This document shows positions 46,113 through 56,871 of a stretch of 64,000 bases of DNA, piece by piece. The translations under genes were made by a program, and so were the position numbers. The notes under the pieces are model-generated. The model did not search any database. It was given only the letters and a program-made list of their open reading frames with translations, and had not been told where the DNA came from. The stretch covers positions 2,232,001 through 2,296,000 of the forward strand of contig OW051497.1 of NCBI GenBank assembly GCA_932521035.1, read 5' to 3'. Each line of letters opens with the position of its first letter. Position 1 is the first letter of the stretch. The DNA comes from Oscheius dolichura (taxonomy: Eukaryota; Nematoda; Chromadorea; Rhabditida; Rhabditidae).

Positions 46113-46383
46113 TTTTTGCTTTTTTATATTTTCCGTTTCCTTCATCTACCATTGCTTTTGCGTGTGTAAAACACTAAAACACACTTTTGGAAATTAAAAA
46201 CCCAAAATGTAGAGCTCGGGAATATTGATAGGCTGGTGTCCGCGTTGTTGACGCGGCGAAGCCTTCTTGTTGTGAAAACAAAATTCCACGTGGCGTTATT
46301 TTTCAGATATCTGCGATGTTAAGCACTCAAGTTAAACAGCTTTAGTTGAAGCTGTCCTGTACACCCATTGCCTGCGTTTGTTG

Positions 46384-47156
46384 CTAAACCCCATATAATA
46401 ATACACACCTCGGAAGATAGGTCGCTAGTGCCAAATTCGTGACGTAAGCATTTTCCTAAAGATCTTGTAAAAAAATTTTCTAATTATGATCATACTCCAG
46501 CCGAATGGATTGAAGCTTGAGCAAAGTTTTGGCTTTTGCAGTAAGCAATAGCGTCACTGCTCCCATAGACCGCGCTGGCATAGTAACACTTTCCTTGGAA
46601 GACACCGTAATTGCGGTCTCCGCAATATGGGACTACAAGTACTTGTTTAGAAAACGGTTTGGCACTTACCATTAATATTCGGAGTGTACTTACAACCAAA
46701 TTTGGCCTGGAAGGCAAAACAATCGACACTGTACCATTTGCCAGTAGAAGCATGTAGTGCAACGCACGCACCATTTTGTATGTTTGGCTCGCCGACGTTA
46801 AAGTTGTTATAAGAAGATGAAGTCATGGGAGTTCCATTATCCCATTCACAAGAAGTAACGGAACTTGAGCGGCATGTTAATCCAAGATAGATGTAATCCG
46901 CGTTTCGAAGTTGACTAACATTCGTGTTTTGGAATGCATTCAAAACATTAATAATGTACGCATTGTCTCCTTGGCATGCTGTGTAAGCACCATTTCTATC
47001 CATTTCCGAAAAATCAAAGTAATAGCAGCTCCCATCGTTTCCATCTTCATATTCACCCGGACAGTCAATTGCAAATAGTCCTAAAGAATCCGATATGATT
47101 AAATAAACTTCAAAAAAACCTGTGGAAAATAGGAGAAGGAGGAAGAGAACCGTCAT
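46384..47156 (-). CDS. Secreted C-type lectin, second domain apparently frameshifted
   Basis: ATG 47156 opens a signal peptide (MTVLFLLLLFSTG), a 39-nt intron, then a full C-type lectin domain: CPGEYEDGNDGSCYYF, NADYIYLGLTC, CEWDNGTPM, NVGEPNIQNGACVAL and GKWYSVDCFAFQAKFGC. After an intron a second domain starts (CGDRNYGVFQGKCYYAS, AQASIHSAG/ENAYVTNLALATYLP across a 40-nt intron). There the frame hits a stop at 46384-46386 after LPRCVLLYGV, while the +1 frame continues in the expected way (GVYYYMGFSNKRRQW). The second domain is therefore truncated unless a splice site is missed. Likely role: extracellular carbohydrate or pathogen recognition. Confidence 0.75.
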
Positions 47157-47621
47157 AGTGCAACGGCTAGGGAAGAAAATGAAGGCTGTAAGCTGAATTG
47201 AGATAAGAGAAGTGCGCTGACTATGCTCCTGATAAGTGTTTCAGAATATGAAGACCGAACAGCAAGGGCCTGTTAAGGGAAAGTGAAGTGTGGACTGCCC
47301 AAATTGCTTCGGCTCATTTTTATTATTATGTAAAAGCGTTTTTCTTAGTTAACCCTGACCGTTGAGATCCCCGTTGATTCCTTTCCGACCCTCCACTGAT
47401 ATCGCATTCGAATACTTTCGTTTCATATTTACTGAGATTTCGCATGTAAAAGATTTTCTCCAAGGCATTTCCGATCTCGTTGACAAAGCATTCCTTCGGC
47501 GGAATTACTGTGCGTTAAATCGAGCCAATGGATAATTTTTGGAAAATGGATGATTTCCATGAAAAATAAAAGTTTGATAGATGATTTTGATCAGCTCTTT
47601 GAGCCCGATCGAACGGTGTAT
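47157..47621. other. Upstream region of the lectin gene, no gene seen
   Basis: AT-rich, with no long frame or repeat recognised. Confidence 0.35.
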
Positions 47622-47834
47622 TCACTTTTTTTTATATGGCCAGCAAATTTCGCCCATCAAGCAGCTGCGGCGCTCCCTCGCCGTGGCTTTCTTATTTTTT
47701 GAAGAGCGCATTTTTTCTAGCAGTTCGACTGTAGAGCCGTAAATGCTTTCTAAAACGACCTCATTCGTGGCTTTGAACCCTACAGTTTTTTTTGTTGTGT
47801 CTCTTATTTTCGTGGCGCAAGCTTTAAGATCCAT
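47622..47834 (-). CDS. Small lysine-rich open frame at the edge of the inverted repeat
   Basis: Starts MDLKACATKIRDTTKK and is strongly basic. The first 30 bases or so match the corresponding outer edge of the left arm near 21975-22005 (AAAGCTTGCRCCAC), after which similarity is lost. May be chance or a relic of the duplicated unit. Confidence 0.25.
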   Translation of the reverse strand: MDLKACATKIRDTTKKTVGFKATNEVVLESIYGSTVELLEKMRSSKNKKATARERRSCLMGEICWPYKKK

Positions 47835-47868
47835 GATATTCTACCGAATATCAACAAAAAGCGAACAA

Positions 47869-48360
47869 TTCGTTTGTTAAAAAGAGGAATCTCAATAAAA
47901 AGGGTGATTTGGGAGAGCCTACAAAAAGGGAACGATAAAGAGGGCACAACAAAAAGAGAACAATACTGGTTCAGTTAAAATATAACCAAATCACGGCTAT
48001 CTTTTCGGATATAGTCCTTTCCCTCCAATTTCTGACAAGGAATTATGTTCAACTATGGATTCCACGAAAGAAATGAAGATATTACTTATGGGGACGTTCA
48101 TTTCCATGACACGAGATACTGACAACGCGGACATAGGCGGGGGGTCGAGGGGGGCGGCAGCCCCCTCGTAGATCAAAAATAAAAAGGAAAAATCAAAGTA
48201 GAAGACTGCAAGTTGTCGATCCTAACCGGTAGCCGTGATTTGGTTATATTTTAACTGAACGAGTATTGTTCTCTTTTTGTTGTGCCCCCTTTATCGTTTC
48301 CTTTTGTAGACTCTCCCAAATCACCCTTTTTATTGAGATTCCTCTTTTCAACAAACGGAT
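47869..48360 (-). mobile_element. 490-bp foldback element, copy in right arm
   Basis: Same structure as 21452-21939: long inverted ends bordering a C- and G-rich non-coding centre (GGCGGGGGGTCGAGGGGGGC). Inverted relative to the left copy. Confidence 0.8.
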
Positions 48361-48575
48361 GTTTAACTGGATTTACTAACAAGCTCTATCATAAGTTTGT
48401 TGCAAGGGAGATTTTGTCTCTCATAAAAGAAAATTATTGCACAAAGTACGATCAACAACCTCGACGAAAAAGCTTTTTTCCGGGTATCTCAGCTCGAACT
48501 CTCTCTATCTTAAAAACACCCTGTGCGCCTAGCCCTGATACAAAACCAGGCAGTGGTTACAATCAAACTCTCTGA
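48282..48575 (+). CDS. Conserved open frame, mirror of 21239-21538
   Basis: A 97-codon frame ending GSGYNQTL. It differs from the left copy by a few residues only, including its first codons inside the foldback element. No domain recognised; low confidence that it is translated. Confidence 0.3.
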   Translation: MPPLSFPFVDSPKSPFLLRFLFSTNGCLTGFTNKLYHKFVAREILSLIKENYCTKYDQQPRRKSFFPGISARTLSILKTPCAPSPDTKPGSGYNQTL

Positions 48576-48927
48576 ACACCGATTGCAGCTGCATTTGAAA
48601 AGCGTTCAATTTATTAAGTATTCATACATTACCCTTGGGAAACGAACATTTCGAATTAATTATTTAACAAATCCAGCCCACAGGCTTGTGCACCTGCGGG
48701 AGCTCAATTTCCTCGTTTGTAGTACAATCTGCTAAAAGAACGTCTTTACAAAGTGTAATCGCGGACAACTAATAAAAGTGTCGTGAAGGTCTTCCTCGTC
48801 CAATTGTAATAGTTTTTAAACTACCTAAAAAGGTAGCCGCGAAGACTTGGAGACTACAGGCCTGGTCCTTGATATTATCTCAAGTAATTTGTGGAAGATT
48901 AGAATGATTAGAATGGACTGCATGGCT

Positions 48928-50169
48928 CTAAATCTTGACTATAGAAGGGCGCTCTTCTGAACTTCCCTGTCTCATCAGGAATCGCCTATAAGGTGGCGTA
49001 GTTAAAACGACAACGAAGAAATGAACAATTGAATACAATGACGGTACTCCGAGGACTACTCCAGTTGCATGAAACAGAAATAAATCCAATTGAGTTTCTG
49101 GAAGATCCGGAATATTTGTGAGCACTGCGAGGAGCAGAACTTCGGCTAAAACTGCGAAGAGTGGCAAGAAAATAGGAATGAGACCCTAAACATTTCTCAC
49201 TATCTTTCACCTTTGTAAAATACCTGCAAAGCCAGTGATATCAACTGACTCCGATGCATGTTTACAGTAGAAGTGCTTAAGACAGCTTTCAACTTTTTGA
49301 GAAAAGAGTTAATCTGATGTAATGGTTTATTACGGAAAATAGAGCGCCTACTCGATAGAAAGCCTTGATAATATAAGTGAGAAGCAGTAAATCACTGGCT
49401 ACGATCCAGATCTGCACCCATATGAAGGCCTCATCTTTATCAGGTTCGATAATGCAATACACGGCGAGCTGAGGGTCGTACGTAGAGTTCTTCTAGAATT
49501 GAACTGCACAGATATGTACTAGCACACGCCATTACCTCTTTTAGATATTGTGTAACTATCGCTTTTTCTGAGGTTAAGGCGCTATATGCCGGGATGCCCA
49601 TATAAGATGTTGATAGCACTACGGCAAAATGAAGAAAATGCAAAACCAAGTAGAGAGGCTTTGTTTCGAATTGGGTTACGGAATACTCTCTCCAGATGAA
49701 ACTGACGACTGTTGTAATTGGAGAAAGACTCATGCTCACAGGAAGGAGCCACTGAAACATGTACGAATAGAATCCTTTCAGTTCTCTGAAGTGTAGTCTG
49801 GGACCAAAAAATATGAGGTTATGGGGTACGGTTTGTTGAGCTCTAAGGTAGCAACAACATACCCCTATCAAATTCCCATAATCGGGAAATAGAACTCCAA
49901 GGATGCCGGCGAACTGAACTCCGTGTGCTCCGGGAAGAGGGATCGGGGTGAGAAGAACACTGTAGATGATATCAAATTGGTAAAAAGAGAGCTGAACAGA
50001 AAACTTGGCTAAAACTATGGCATAAGTAACTCACGGCGACTGACAATATCATATATTTATATTTTTTCATGATATTTGGGCTTTGAGTCAGAATTGTGTA
50101 ACACAAAAGACCCGTTAGAATTGAAGAAAGGAAAACCATAAAAATAGCATAGGACCTCAACCATAGCAT
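48928..50169 (-). CDS. Seven-transmembrane chemoreceptor, Srh/Str-like (right arm copy)
   Basis: Near-identical partner of 19648-20890. ATG 50169 opens MLWLRSYAIFMVFLSS; further differences include VSMSLSPITT in place of VSTNLFPITT and AYSALTSEKAI in place of AYNALTSEEAI. Every splice site and the final TTPPYRRFLMRQGSSEE are preserved, and the stop is at 48928-48930. Both arms may be expressed, giving two almost identical receptors. Confidence 0.82.
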
Positions 50170-50813
50170 TTGCAAGATGAGGAACACAGAGAAGGACAAT
50201 TCCTAAGTGGGTATAATCATTGCAGCTGTCTTTATAGTCACCTATAACAGCTGCAACGTTTTGAAGCTTCGATCTTCTGGAACCCAACGTCTTTGATCAA
50301 TTGTTTAATAGGGCAGAAACAAAGAGGTTAAGGCATTCAACTTGTAAGTAGGATATTACTTTGTGAAGGAGGTGGCGGTATTAAAGCCCGTATTAAAGTA
50401 CGTGAATGCCCGTATATGCATGATACGTAATGAATACCTACGGATATACTGTAACCAAGTCCGAAGTTCAACGCCAGACAGCGTTGTTATCGGTTGGAAA
50501 GGGTGGAGGGAGCATTACCTGAAAAGTAATATCAACAGAGCAACTCAAGTCGTCAAGAACGAGTTCAAAGGGCCTCAGCATAATGAATCTCGTAATTATG
50601 CTCAATAAATCTTCTCGAAACTGTGGATGAGGAATAGGTGAAAGACACAAAACCGTTCTTCCTTTTCCCCCTTGCCCACAAGAAATGACGCCTGCTACTT
50701 TATAATTTATTCTAGAAAAGTAAGGAATAGAGGATCACATTGTTTTATCTATGATATAAACAATAAAATAACAATGGAGACAACATGCCATTAACACTTT
50801 TCTTTATTTTCTA
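50170..50813. other. Outer flank of the right arm, no gene seen
   Basis: The sequence up to about 50400 still matches the left arm's flank. Beyond that nothing is recognised. Confidence 0.35.
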
Positions 50814-51075
50814 GGACTGCGACTGCTCGGCATAATTTCCCTCATGGCATACATCATTTCACGTGCACTTCTGTTCTCCTGGCGACAGAGGAGAGTATCT
50901 CGATAATCTCTAATAAACACCAATATCCAGATGGAATCCAAGGCAAGGTGATTATAAATGAGAGGAGGTAGTTCATATGGCCGGGTAGCTCGAGACTAAA
51001 AGAGGTCAAGCTAGCCATGATCAGAGCAGGGAAAAGGGAGAACAGAAGTGGAGTGATTGTCTGAATTTCGGTCAT
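50814..51075 (-). pseudogene. C-terminal fragment of a chemoreceptor gene
   Basis: Reads MTEIQTITPLLFSLFPALIM and SFSLELPGHMNYL, then must change frame to continue PPLIYNHLALDSIWILVFIR, DYRDTLL, ending at TAA 50814-50816. The pattern (TM6, NHLALDSIW, RDYR) is that of a nematode serpentine receptor end. The frameshift and missing upstream exons indicate a pseudogene fragment. Confidence 0.5.
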
Positions 51076-51149
51076 CTGTTGTTCTTCACTAATCTGTTAT
51101 AGTCCACTTCAAATGGAAAAAATTTAGTTAAAGTTAAAGTCGGGTGCAT

Positions 51150-51223
51150 TTAGAGTATTTGGCTGGTCCAACCTGACATTTTGGCATGCATTTTTATGCG
51201 TATTTCACATATGTTAGCCCTCC
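51150..51223 (-). pseudogene. Last exon piece of the M1 peptidase gene beyond the LTR element
   Basis: When the retroelement and one CTCC copy are removed, the M1 reading frame (LVYW) continues in frame here as RANICEIRIKMHAKMSGW to TAA at 51150-51152. This is the downstream half of the interrupted exon. Confidence 0.6.
51220..51223. repeat. Target-site duplication CTCC, left copy
   Basis: The same four bases follow the right LTR at 54363-54366. Confidence 0.75.
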
Positions 51224-51408
51224 CGTTAGCCACCTGACCCTGGGGGCGGGCCCGGAGGGCAGTTCCCGTCCCGGGGACCCCGACGAACGACAATGTTGTA
51301 AATAAATAGATATCTATATTCCTAGTTTTCTATATTATTAGCTACACCAATAGTAAGTCACACACGCGTAATCTTGCGGAAGTCGCCAAAAGGGCTGCGA
51401 CCGTAACG
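51224..51408 (+). repeat. 5' LTR of a Ty3/gypsy-type element
   Basis: 185 bases from CGTTAG to GTAACG, with short inverted ends CGTTA/TAACG. It differs from the 3' LTR at two positions seen by eye. A TGGAGGTCCCGG primer-binding site begins immediately after it at 51409. Confidence 0.9.
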
Positions 51409-51420
51409 TGGAGGTCCCGG
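51409..51420 (+). promoter_or_regulatory. tRNA primer-binding site
   Basis: TGGAGGTCCCGG begins directly after the 5' LTR; the leading TGG complements a tRNA CCA end. Confidence 0.65.
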
Positions 51421-52099
51421 TTAGGACTACCGTCGTTGGAGAAGCTTGCTACGACCACTCTCTACCGTATTCAACGGCCCTAACAATTTTTTTTACTTCC
51501 TACTGACTAACCAAGAAGTTGTGGCCACCCGACCATGCTGTCCGGGAATACTCAAATCCTGAGGGAGACCCCTGACCGATGACTCTCTGAAGAGGAGGGC
51601 CCAGCCATCGGATCGCCGGGAAGAGGGTTGGCTTGCGCGCCGCCAAGGAAGATATGGGACAGGAGGTGAGCCTGACGAGGCCTGGAAGGGAATACCTGGC
51701 GCTCCGGGGTCTGTCGTTTCGACTGGTACCGCTGACGACCCCAGGACCAGCGTTAGAAGGATTCTCTCCCCTACTCTTTCCCCCCAAGAAATGGCCACAA
51801 TGTTAGTCAGAAGGCGGAGAGTGACTCCCTCTCGTAGAAGCTGCTTACAGAAGACAACGACCTGGAAAAGGGAAATCAGGAAACTCTTATTCTACAATGG
51901 ACAGAGTTCAACAGGATCACATGAAGACATTCTTCTCTTCGCGACAGCTGCCTCTCGTCTGGAAAGTTGATGTGGAAATCACGCTCTCAAGGGTAAGTGT
52001 AAAAAGAGTTCCAAGAAAAGAAGAGGCCATCCCCCGCTAAGATGTAATGGCGAGATCGGGGAAAAGAACAAATGGTCGAGTTAAGGACAGATCGAACGC

Positions 52100-54073
52100 T
52101 TGTGGAGCTTGGGGGTCTCGGGAGCCTCTTTCAGCTACCTGCCCATCTCTACTCTGGGTTACGTCCACAGAAGGATGGAAAGCCGAAGAAAGACGACCGC
52201 AAGAGCAGCAAATGGAACTGGATTCGAAATGATGGGAGAGGCAAACCTGGCGCTCCGGATTGGAACGCGACTTCTTCAACACACGTTTCGAGTGTCCAGG
52301 GACCAAGATTGCCCCGCACCTGTTCTGATTGGGATCGATATCATGAACAAACTGGACAGGAAAGGAGTAAAAGTATCCTACCGGCCGTCGAAAGGAATCC
52401 TCCAAGTTGACCATCTGGAGCTGCCATTGCTGAGAGGATCTTCGAATTCATTCCGGAATCTACGAGAAGAAATCCAAATGCTGAGCCCCAAGAAGCAAAT
52501 CTTCCAGCCAAACGAACACAAGATTCTTCGAGTGGCCTTGGGGAAGGGAAAAGAATGGGGAGACCAAGAGGTGGTGTTCTTCAAGCCAAAGAAGGGAGCC
52601 CCGCTCCAATTCAGCGAGACGATCATTCACCCGTTGTCCACTGAGGAGTTCGAGATCATGGTGACAAACGTCTCTGGAACGACGCTGGAAATGGAGGAAA
52701 ACGGACCCCTGGGAACAGCATCGCTTGCAAGAATTGAAGGACAAGACACAGCCGAAGGAGAGGAGATAACAGCTGGCATGCCGTACACACCGCGTGAGGC
52801 AATGTGGGAAACACATCTTCCCGAGTTTCCGAAAGGAAGTCTGATCGAGGACTTGGATCTTTCAAAAGCTGACCTCTCGGAAGAAGGGAAAGCTCGACTG
52901 AAAAGGATCATTCTCCAGAATGAAACTACCTTTCTTCTTCAAGACGGAAGAATCGGCAAGTACTCTGGGCCCATCGAATATCGGATCGACATCATCCAGG
53001 GAATAGAGATGCCAAGACCCAGAATGTACAGGATCCCTATTCACAAGCAGGAGGAGATTGAGAGACAAGTGAAGGAGTTGACTGCTCAGGATATCATTGA
53101 GCCGAGCATCAGCTTATTTACCTCACCGATTGTGCTGGTGCTCAAGAAAGACAGTTCCTACCGATTCGTCACGAACTTCCGGCTTCTCAACAGTGTCACC
53201 GTCAAGGAAATCTACTTGCTGCCTCGGATAGACGACCTGATTGATAGCACATCCGGAGCAACGTTCTTTTCCTCGCTGGATCTAGTGCAAGGATTCTTCC
53301 AAGTTCCGTTAAGACCCGCGGACAGGCCGATGACTGCTTTCTCCACACCATCTGGCACCTACCAGTACAAAAGGATGCCCATGGGATTGGTAGGAGCGCC
53401 GCATACCTTTCAAAAGATCGTGCGACACCTGCAGGCCCTGACGAAAGCAGTCATCCTCGTCTACCTCGACGACATCTTGGTAATCAGCAGAACAGCCGAA
53501 GAACATCTCGAAGATCTGGACGAAGTGCTGAGAAACCTGGGAAAGCTAGGCCTGAAGGCAAAACTGAAGAAATGCTCCTTCGCCCAGCAAGAGCTACTGT
53601 TCCTTGGATACATCGTAGGAAGAGATGGACTGAAGCCAAACCCGGAAAAGGTGAGGGCGATAACGGAATATCCGGCCCCAACCTGCGTCAGCTCAGTCCG
53701 AGCATTCTTGGGGATGACCTCTTATTTTCGGAGGTTCATCCAAAGCTACTCCAAAATTGCGTCCCCGCTTACGGATCTGACGAAGAAAGAAACCGAGTTC
53801 AGCTGGGAAGGAAAGGAGGAAGAAGCGTTTCGGAAGCTGAAAGAAGCCCTGTGCCAATCTCCAGTGCTGAGGATACCGACAACCTGGAACAACAATGTTC
53901 GCCGGTTCCACAGAAGTTTGGAGGAAAACAATGGAGCCGAGCGATTGGAGGATACTGAGGAAGCCGAGCATTTGGAGGACAATGGCGGAGCCGAGCAACT
54001 GGAAGAACAGCTGCCGGCCGAGAGGGAACAAACAAGGATGCTGCCATGGAGCCTTCGACCGCGACAACGATGA
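52100..54073 (+). CDS. Retroelement polyprotein: protease remnant and reverse transcriptase
   Basis: An open frame of 657 codons with no introns. Residues about 75-95 hold a retropepsin tail (PVLIGIDIMNKL) without the catalytic half. The reverse transcriptase spans about residues 290-570: YRIPIHKQEEIERQVKEL, FVTNFRLLNSVTV, SSLDLVQGFFQVPL, MPMGLVGAPHTFQ, and the catalytic YLDDILV near residue 455, then AFLGMTSYFRRFI of the connection. It breaks off where RNase H should start, and ends with about 60 residues of short glutamate-rich repeats (EHLEDNGGAEQLEE). The true start may be upstream of 52100. Confidence 0.9.
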   Translation: MWSLGVSGASFSYLPISTLGYVHRRMESRRKTTARAANGTGFEMMGEANLALRIGTRLLQHTFRVSRDQDCPAPVLIGIDIMNKLDRKGVKVSYRPSKGILQVDHLELPLLRGSSNSFRNLREEIQMLSPKKQIFQPNEHKILRVALGKGKEWGDQEVVFFKPKKGAPLQFSETIIHPLSTEEFEIMVTNVSGTTLEMEENGPLGTASLARIEGQDTAEGEEITAGMPYTPREAMWETHLPEFPKGSLIEDLDLSKADLSEEGKARLKRIILQNETTFLLQDGRIGKYSGPIEYRIDIIQGIEMPRPRMYRIPIHKQEEIERQVKELTAQDIIEPSISLFTSPIVLVLKKDSSYRFVTNFRLLNSVTVKEIYLLPRIDDLIDSTSGATFFSSLDLVQGFFQVPLRPADRPMTAFSTPSGTYQYKRMPMGLVGAPHTFQKIVRHLQALTKAVILVYLDDILVISRTAEEHLEDLDEVLRNLGKLGLKAKLKKCSFAQQELLFLGYIVGRDGLKPNPEKVRAITEYPAPTCVSSVRAFLGMTSYFRRFIQSYSKIASPLTDLTKKETEFSWEGKEEEAFRKLKEALCQSPVLRIPTTWNNNVRRFHRSLEENNGAERLEDTEEAEHLEDNGGAEQLEEQLPAEREQTRMLPWSLRPRQR

Positions 54074-54177
54074 ATGTGATCACCTTTCCCCGTTGACTTT
54101 GATTTCCCACAAATTATGTTGTAATGTGACTCGTAGTTAGGCGGCGAGGACGCCGCAAGAACTGTTAGAAAAGGGGA

Positions 54178-54362
54178 CGTTAGCCACCTGAGCCTGGGGG
54201 CGGGCCCGGAGGGCAGTTCCCGTCCCGGGGACCCCGACGAACGACAATGTTGTAAATAAATAGATATCTATATTCCTAGTTTTCTATATTATTAGCTACA
54301 CCAACAGTAAGTCACACACGCGTAATCTTGCGGAAGTCGCCAAAAGGGCTGCGACCGTAACG
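54178..54362 (+). repeat. 3' LTR
   Basis: Same 185-base unit as 51224-51408, followed by CTCC. Confidence 0.9.
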
Positions 54363-56871
54363 CTCCAATAGACTAGCATCGTACTTTCCCTGTCCCCGAT
54401 CCAAGTTGACGTAGCCGATGCGAACTTGATTATGCTAATGGCACCCGACAAAGTATCTTTGACATCCTCGTGTTGTGTGAATTTCTCTCTTGGCACATCT
54501 ACATAGTAGTTGATGAGCTGAAAAGCCATTGTTCCTTCCCATTAATGTTTCCAAACCTTGTGGTAAGCACTTTCGCTATAAATTCCATCGGTGAATATTT
54601 TAATAAACTTCCCGGGTAGGTGAGACATCGGTATTCCTCCGGAAGAGGGATTGAAAACTCCTTCCAGTCTGATTATCAAGAATTCCATGAGATCATCCTT
54701 CGTTAGCTTGTTCGAAGACGTCCAGTTGACGACACTCTCGAGTCAGTCGTCTCTGTTCAGGTTGATCGCGGTATGCATCAGCAGAAAGAGCTCTTCCTTG
54801 CCCTCCAAAAACAGCGGCAGTAGTCGACGTGTTCATCCAGCTGGCCGCTACCTTCATCATCTTTAAAGGATACTGTAAAGCCTGAAATGGAACCAACCTT
54901 CAATGAGGCGAAACCACTGCTCTTCGGCAAAGATCTGACTACGGAACAGGCCAATTCATCTTTTAGAAATTCAGGAGAAGGAGCAGGACAGTTTTCCGAA
55001 GAGTTACAGCTCCCTTGTAGGACTTCAATGTACTTCTGGAGCTGAGGATCGCAGGCATCAAAGGCAAGCTTGCACAATTTCGCAAACATCTCGACTTTGC
55101 CAATGTCTCTGCTGTAGCTGTCAAAATCCGTAATTCCACCGAGAAGAGAGGTTAGGTTCAGATTCCTGGTCCTTCTTAGGCCCTCCTTCAACGTTTTCTA
55201 AAATTCTTGAATATGTTTCTTCTGTATGAATAAGTTACCGTTAGAATACTATCCCGGTGGTACCCAAAGTGCATTTTTGCAAGGTCGTCCCACACATCCA
55301 AGAAGAGACGAGTAATGAGAGGATCCTCTTCGAACGGAAAGGTTTCCATATTTTTGATCAGATGAGCTTTGGGCTCTTTCCCTGACCTCGTGAGATTGGC
55401 CAGATCGGTCAGTATTTGGTAACGGGTCTCCACAGAGTAAACCTAAACCTTTTGGTCCTATTCGCAGATGCTATCTCTAACCGAGAAGTTCTTCTCCATC
55501 TGGGAGTGTGGATCTTGTTCCAGAATTCCTCTGAGTAACCCGCCCTGGCATAGACCTTTCCGTCTACGTTGAGGACAAGGGTCTCGTTGGCTCCACAACT
55601 GATTACCAAGCTGCTCGTTAGCATATAAGTATGAAGTGCCCGGCTTTCGTCCCTCTGTACCCAGACAGGAATCTCAAAGGCGGCACTGAAGCGAATGCAT
55701 TGACGTTTTGGTGTAAGCTTACGCTCCTCCGTTCCCAATAAAATTTTGTTGAGTCACTCGGCATTGGGTATCGCTGATCCTTTCCAGTCGTAGCAAAGGG
55801 AACCCATGCTTGCTGATCCAGTTGTTCCACATCTTCTCCATGGTCTCGGGAAAGATGTCAAGAAAATGGGCTAGTTGAAAGGTTCCAAACGAGTGTCTTC
55901 TGGTAAAGTCCTATATGAACGGTTGTTTTTGTTTGAAGATTATTTTTAGAAACCTGAACAATCTCTTGGAAGAGCTCCGGGATCAGCTGTTGGGTAGTGG
56001 CCAAATAGGATGCTCCTTTCATTGTGACGAACTCCTCGTGATGGTTATGGCCAATGTGGTAGTCAGGATAGGCATAGATTAGGAGCGGCGTCTGCCGTTT
56101 CTCACCAAGCATCACATGGTGCCTGCGGTGAAGTAGGAGCTGTCCATAGAGCATTTTATTATTTTCAAGTGTTCACCTACTTTGTCTGCCAGCTTCCCCA
56201 TCACTCTCCTGTTTCCCATTCGAGAAGGCCTCCGTCAGAAAGAGACGGTCCCACTTATCAGGAGTCAGAGAGTGACCAAACCATTGCCGAGCAATGTTCA
56301 AGCTCAGGATCTGGACTAGGTTTATTTTCTTCTTCCACGAATCGGTGTTTTGAAAGGAGGAAAGTGGTGTTCGAGTAATTTTCATATTCTTCAATGATAG
56401 AAACGCTCCAGTTTAAAGCTAACTCTGTCTTGTTCAACATTCCAAGGAGGGTATAGACTCTGACCTAAAATCATATCTTTAGGAAATTAACTGGCTCCTA
56501 ATAACAATTAAACAGTAGTAGGTGTGAAACCAACCCGAACGGAGAGGTTTCCGGAGGAGGTGAAGACTTCCCGATAGACGAAGGTTCCAATGACTAGCGT
56601 CACATCATAGGGCGATATCAGTAGCGTGGAGTGGAATTGGCTTGACGGTTCCATTTTCGGAGATCAACCTCAGGGTGAGGTGGTAAAGAACTGAACCTAT
56701 TTTAAAGGATAGCGGAGCTAACCTACGCGGAGTGATCCCATAGTTTTCTATGAGAACCTTCCTGGTATCAGTAGTGGGGATAAGGGCCAGGGGAGGGGAA
56801 CTGTCAGCCTCTTCAGCAGTGGTGGGAGTGGCAGAAGCCAGGAAGAGATAGAGAGCGGGAAGAATGAGCAT
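54363..56871 (-). pseudogene. Decayed M1 (ERAP/puromycin-sensitive type) aminopeptidase gene
   Basis: ATG 56871 opens a signal peptide (MLILPALYLFLASA), then YHLTLRLISENG of the N-terminal domain. After a large gap and change of frame comes VIGTFVYREVFTSSGN, then VRVYTLLGMLNKTELAL and IIEEYENYSNTTFLL. The GAMEN substrate motif is absent, and the zinc motif HELAHQWFG reads LNIARQWFG, so two histidines and the glutamate base are lost, although LTEAF (third ligand) remains. C-terminal ERAP1-like exons are well kept (MWNNWISKHGFPLLRLERI, NVDGKVYARAGYSEEFW, PFEEDPLITRLFLDVWDDLA). The last exon is split by the LTR element and resumes at 51223. An inactive paralog and probably a pseudogene. Confidence 0.8.

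Larger units (their letters stand above)
47840..50400 (-). repeat. Right arm of the 2.5-kb inverted duplication
   Basis: Reverse-complement copy of 19500-21960 carrying the same foldback element, open frame and receptor gene in mirror order. Similarity at the inner edge runs through TTGATATTCGGTA and fades after AAAGCTTGC. Confidence 0.9.
51224..54362 (+). mobile_element. Internally deleted Ty3/gypsy-type LTR retrotransposon (3.1 kb)
   Basis: Bounded by 99 percent identical LTRs and a 4-bp target duplication, with primer-binding site at 51409 and a purine tract GAAAAGGGGA at 54168-54177 just before the 3' LTR. It codes for a protease remnant and reverse transcriptase only; gag is not recognisable in 51500-52100, and RNase H and integrase are missing. 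It is therefore unable to move alone. It was inserted in the last exon of the M1 gene, in the opposite orientation. Confidence 0.9.

Noticed and set aside
54163-54177. Full-length autonomous retrotransposon
   Set aside because: RNase H and integrase are missing and gag is not recognisable.
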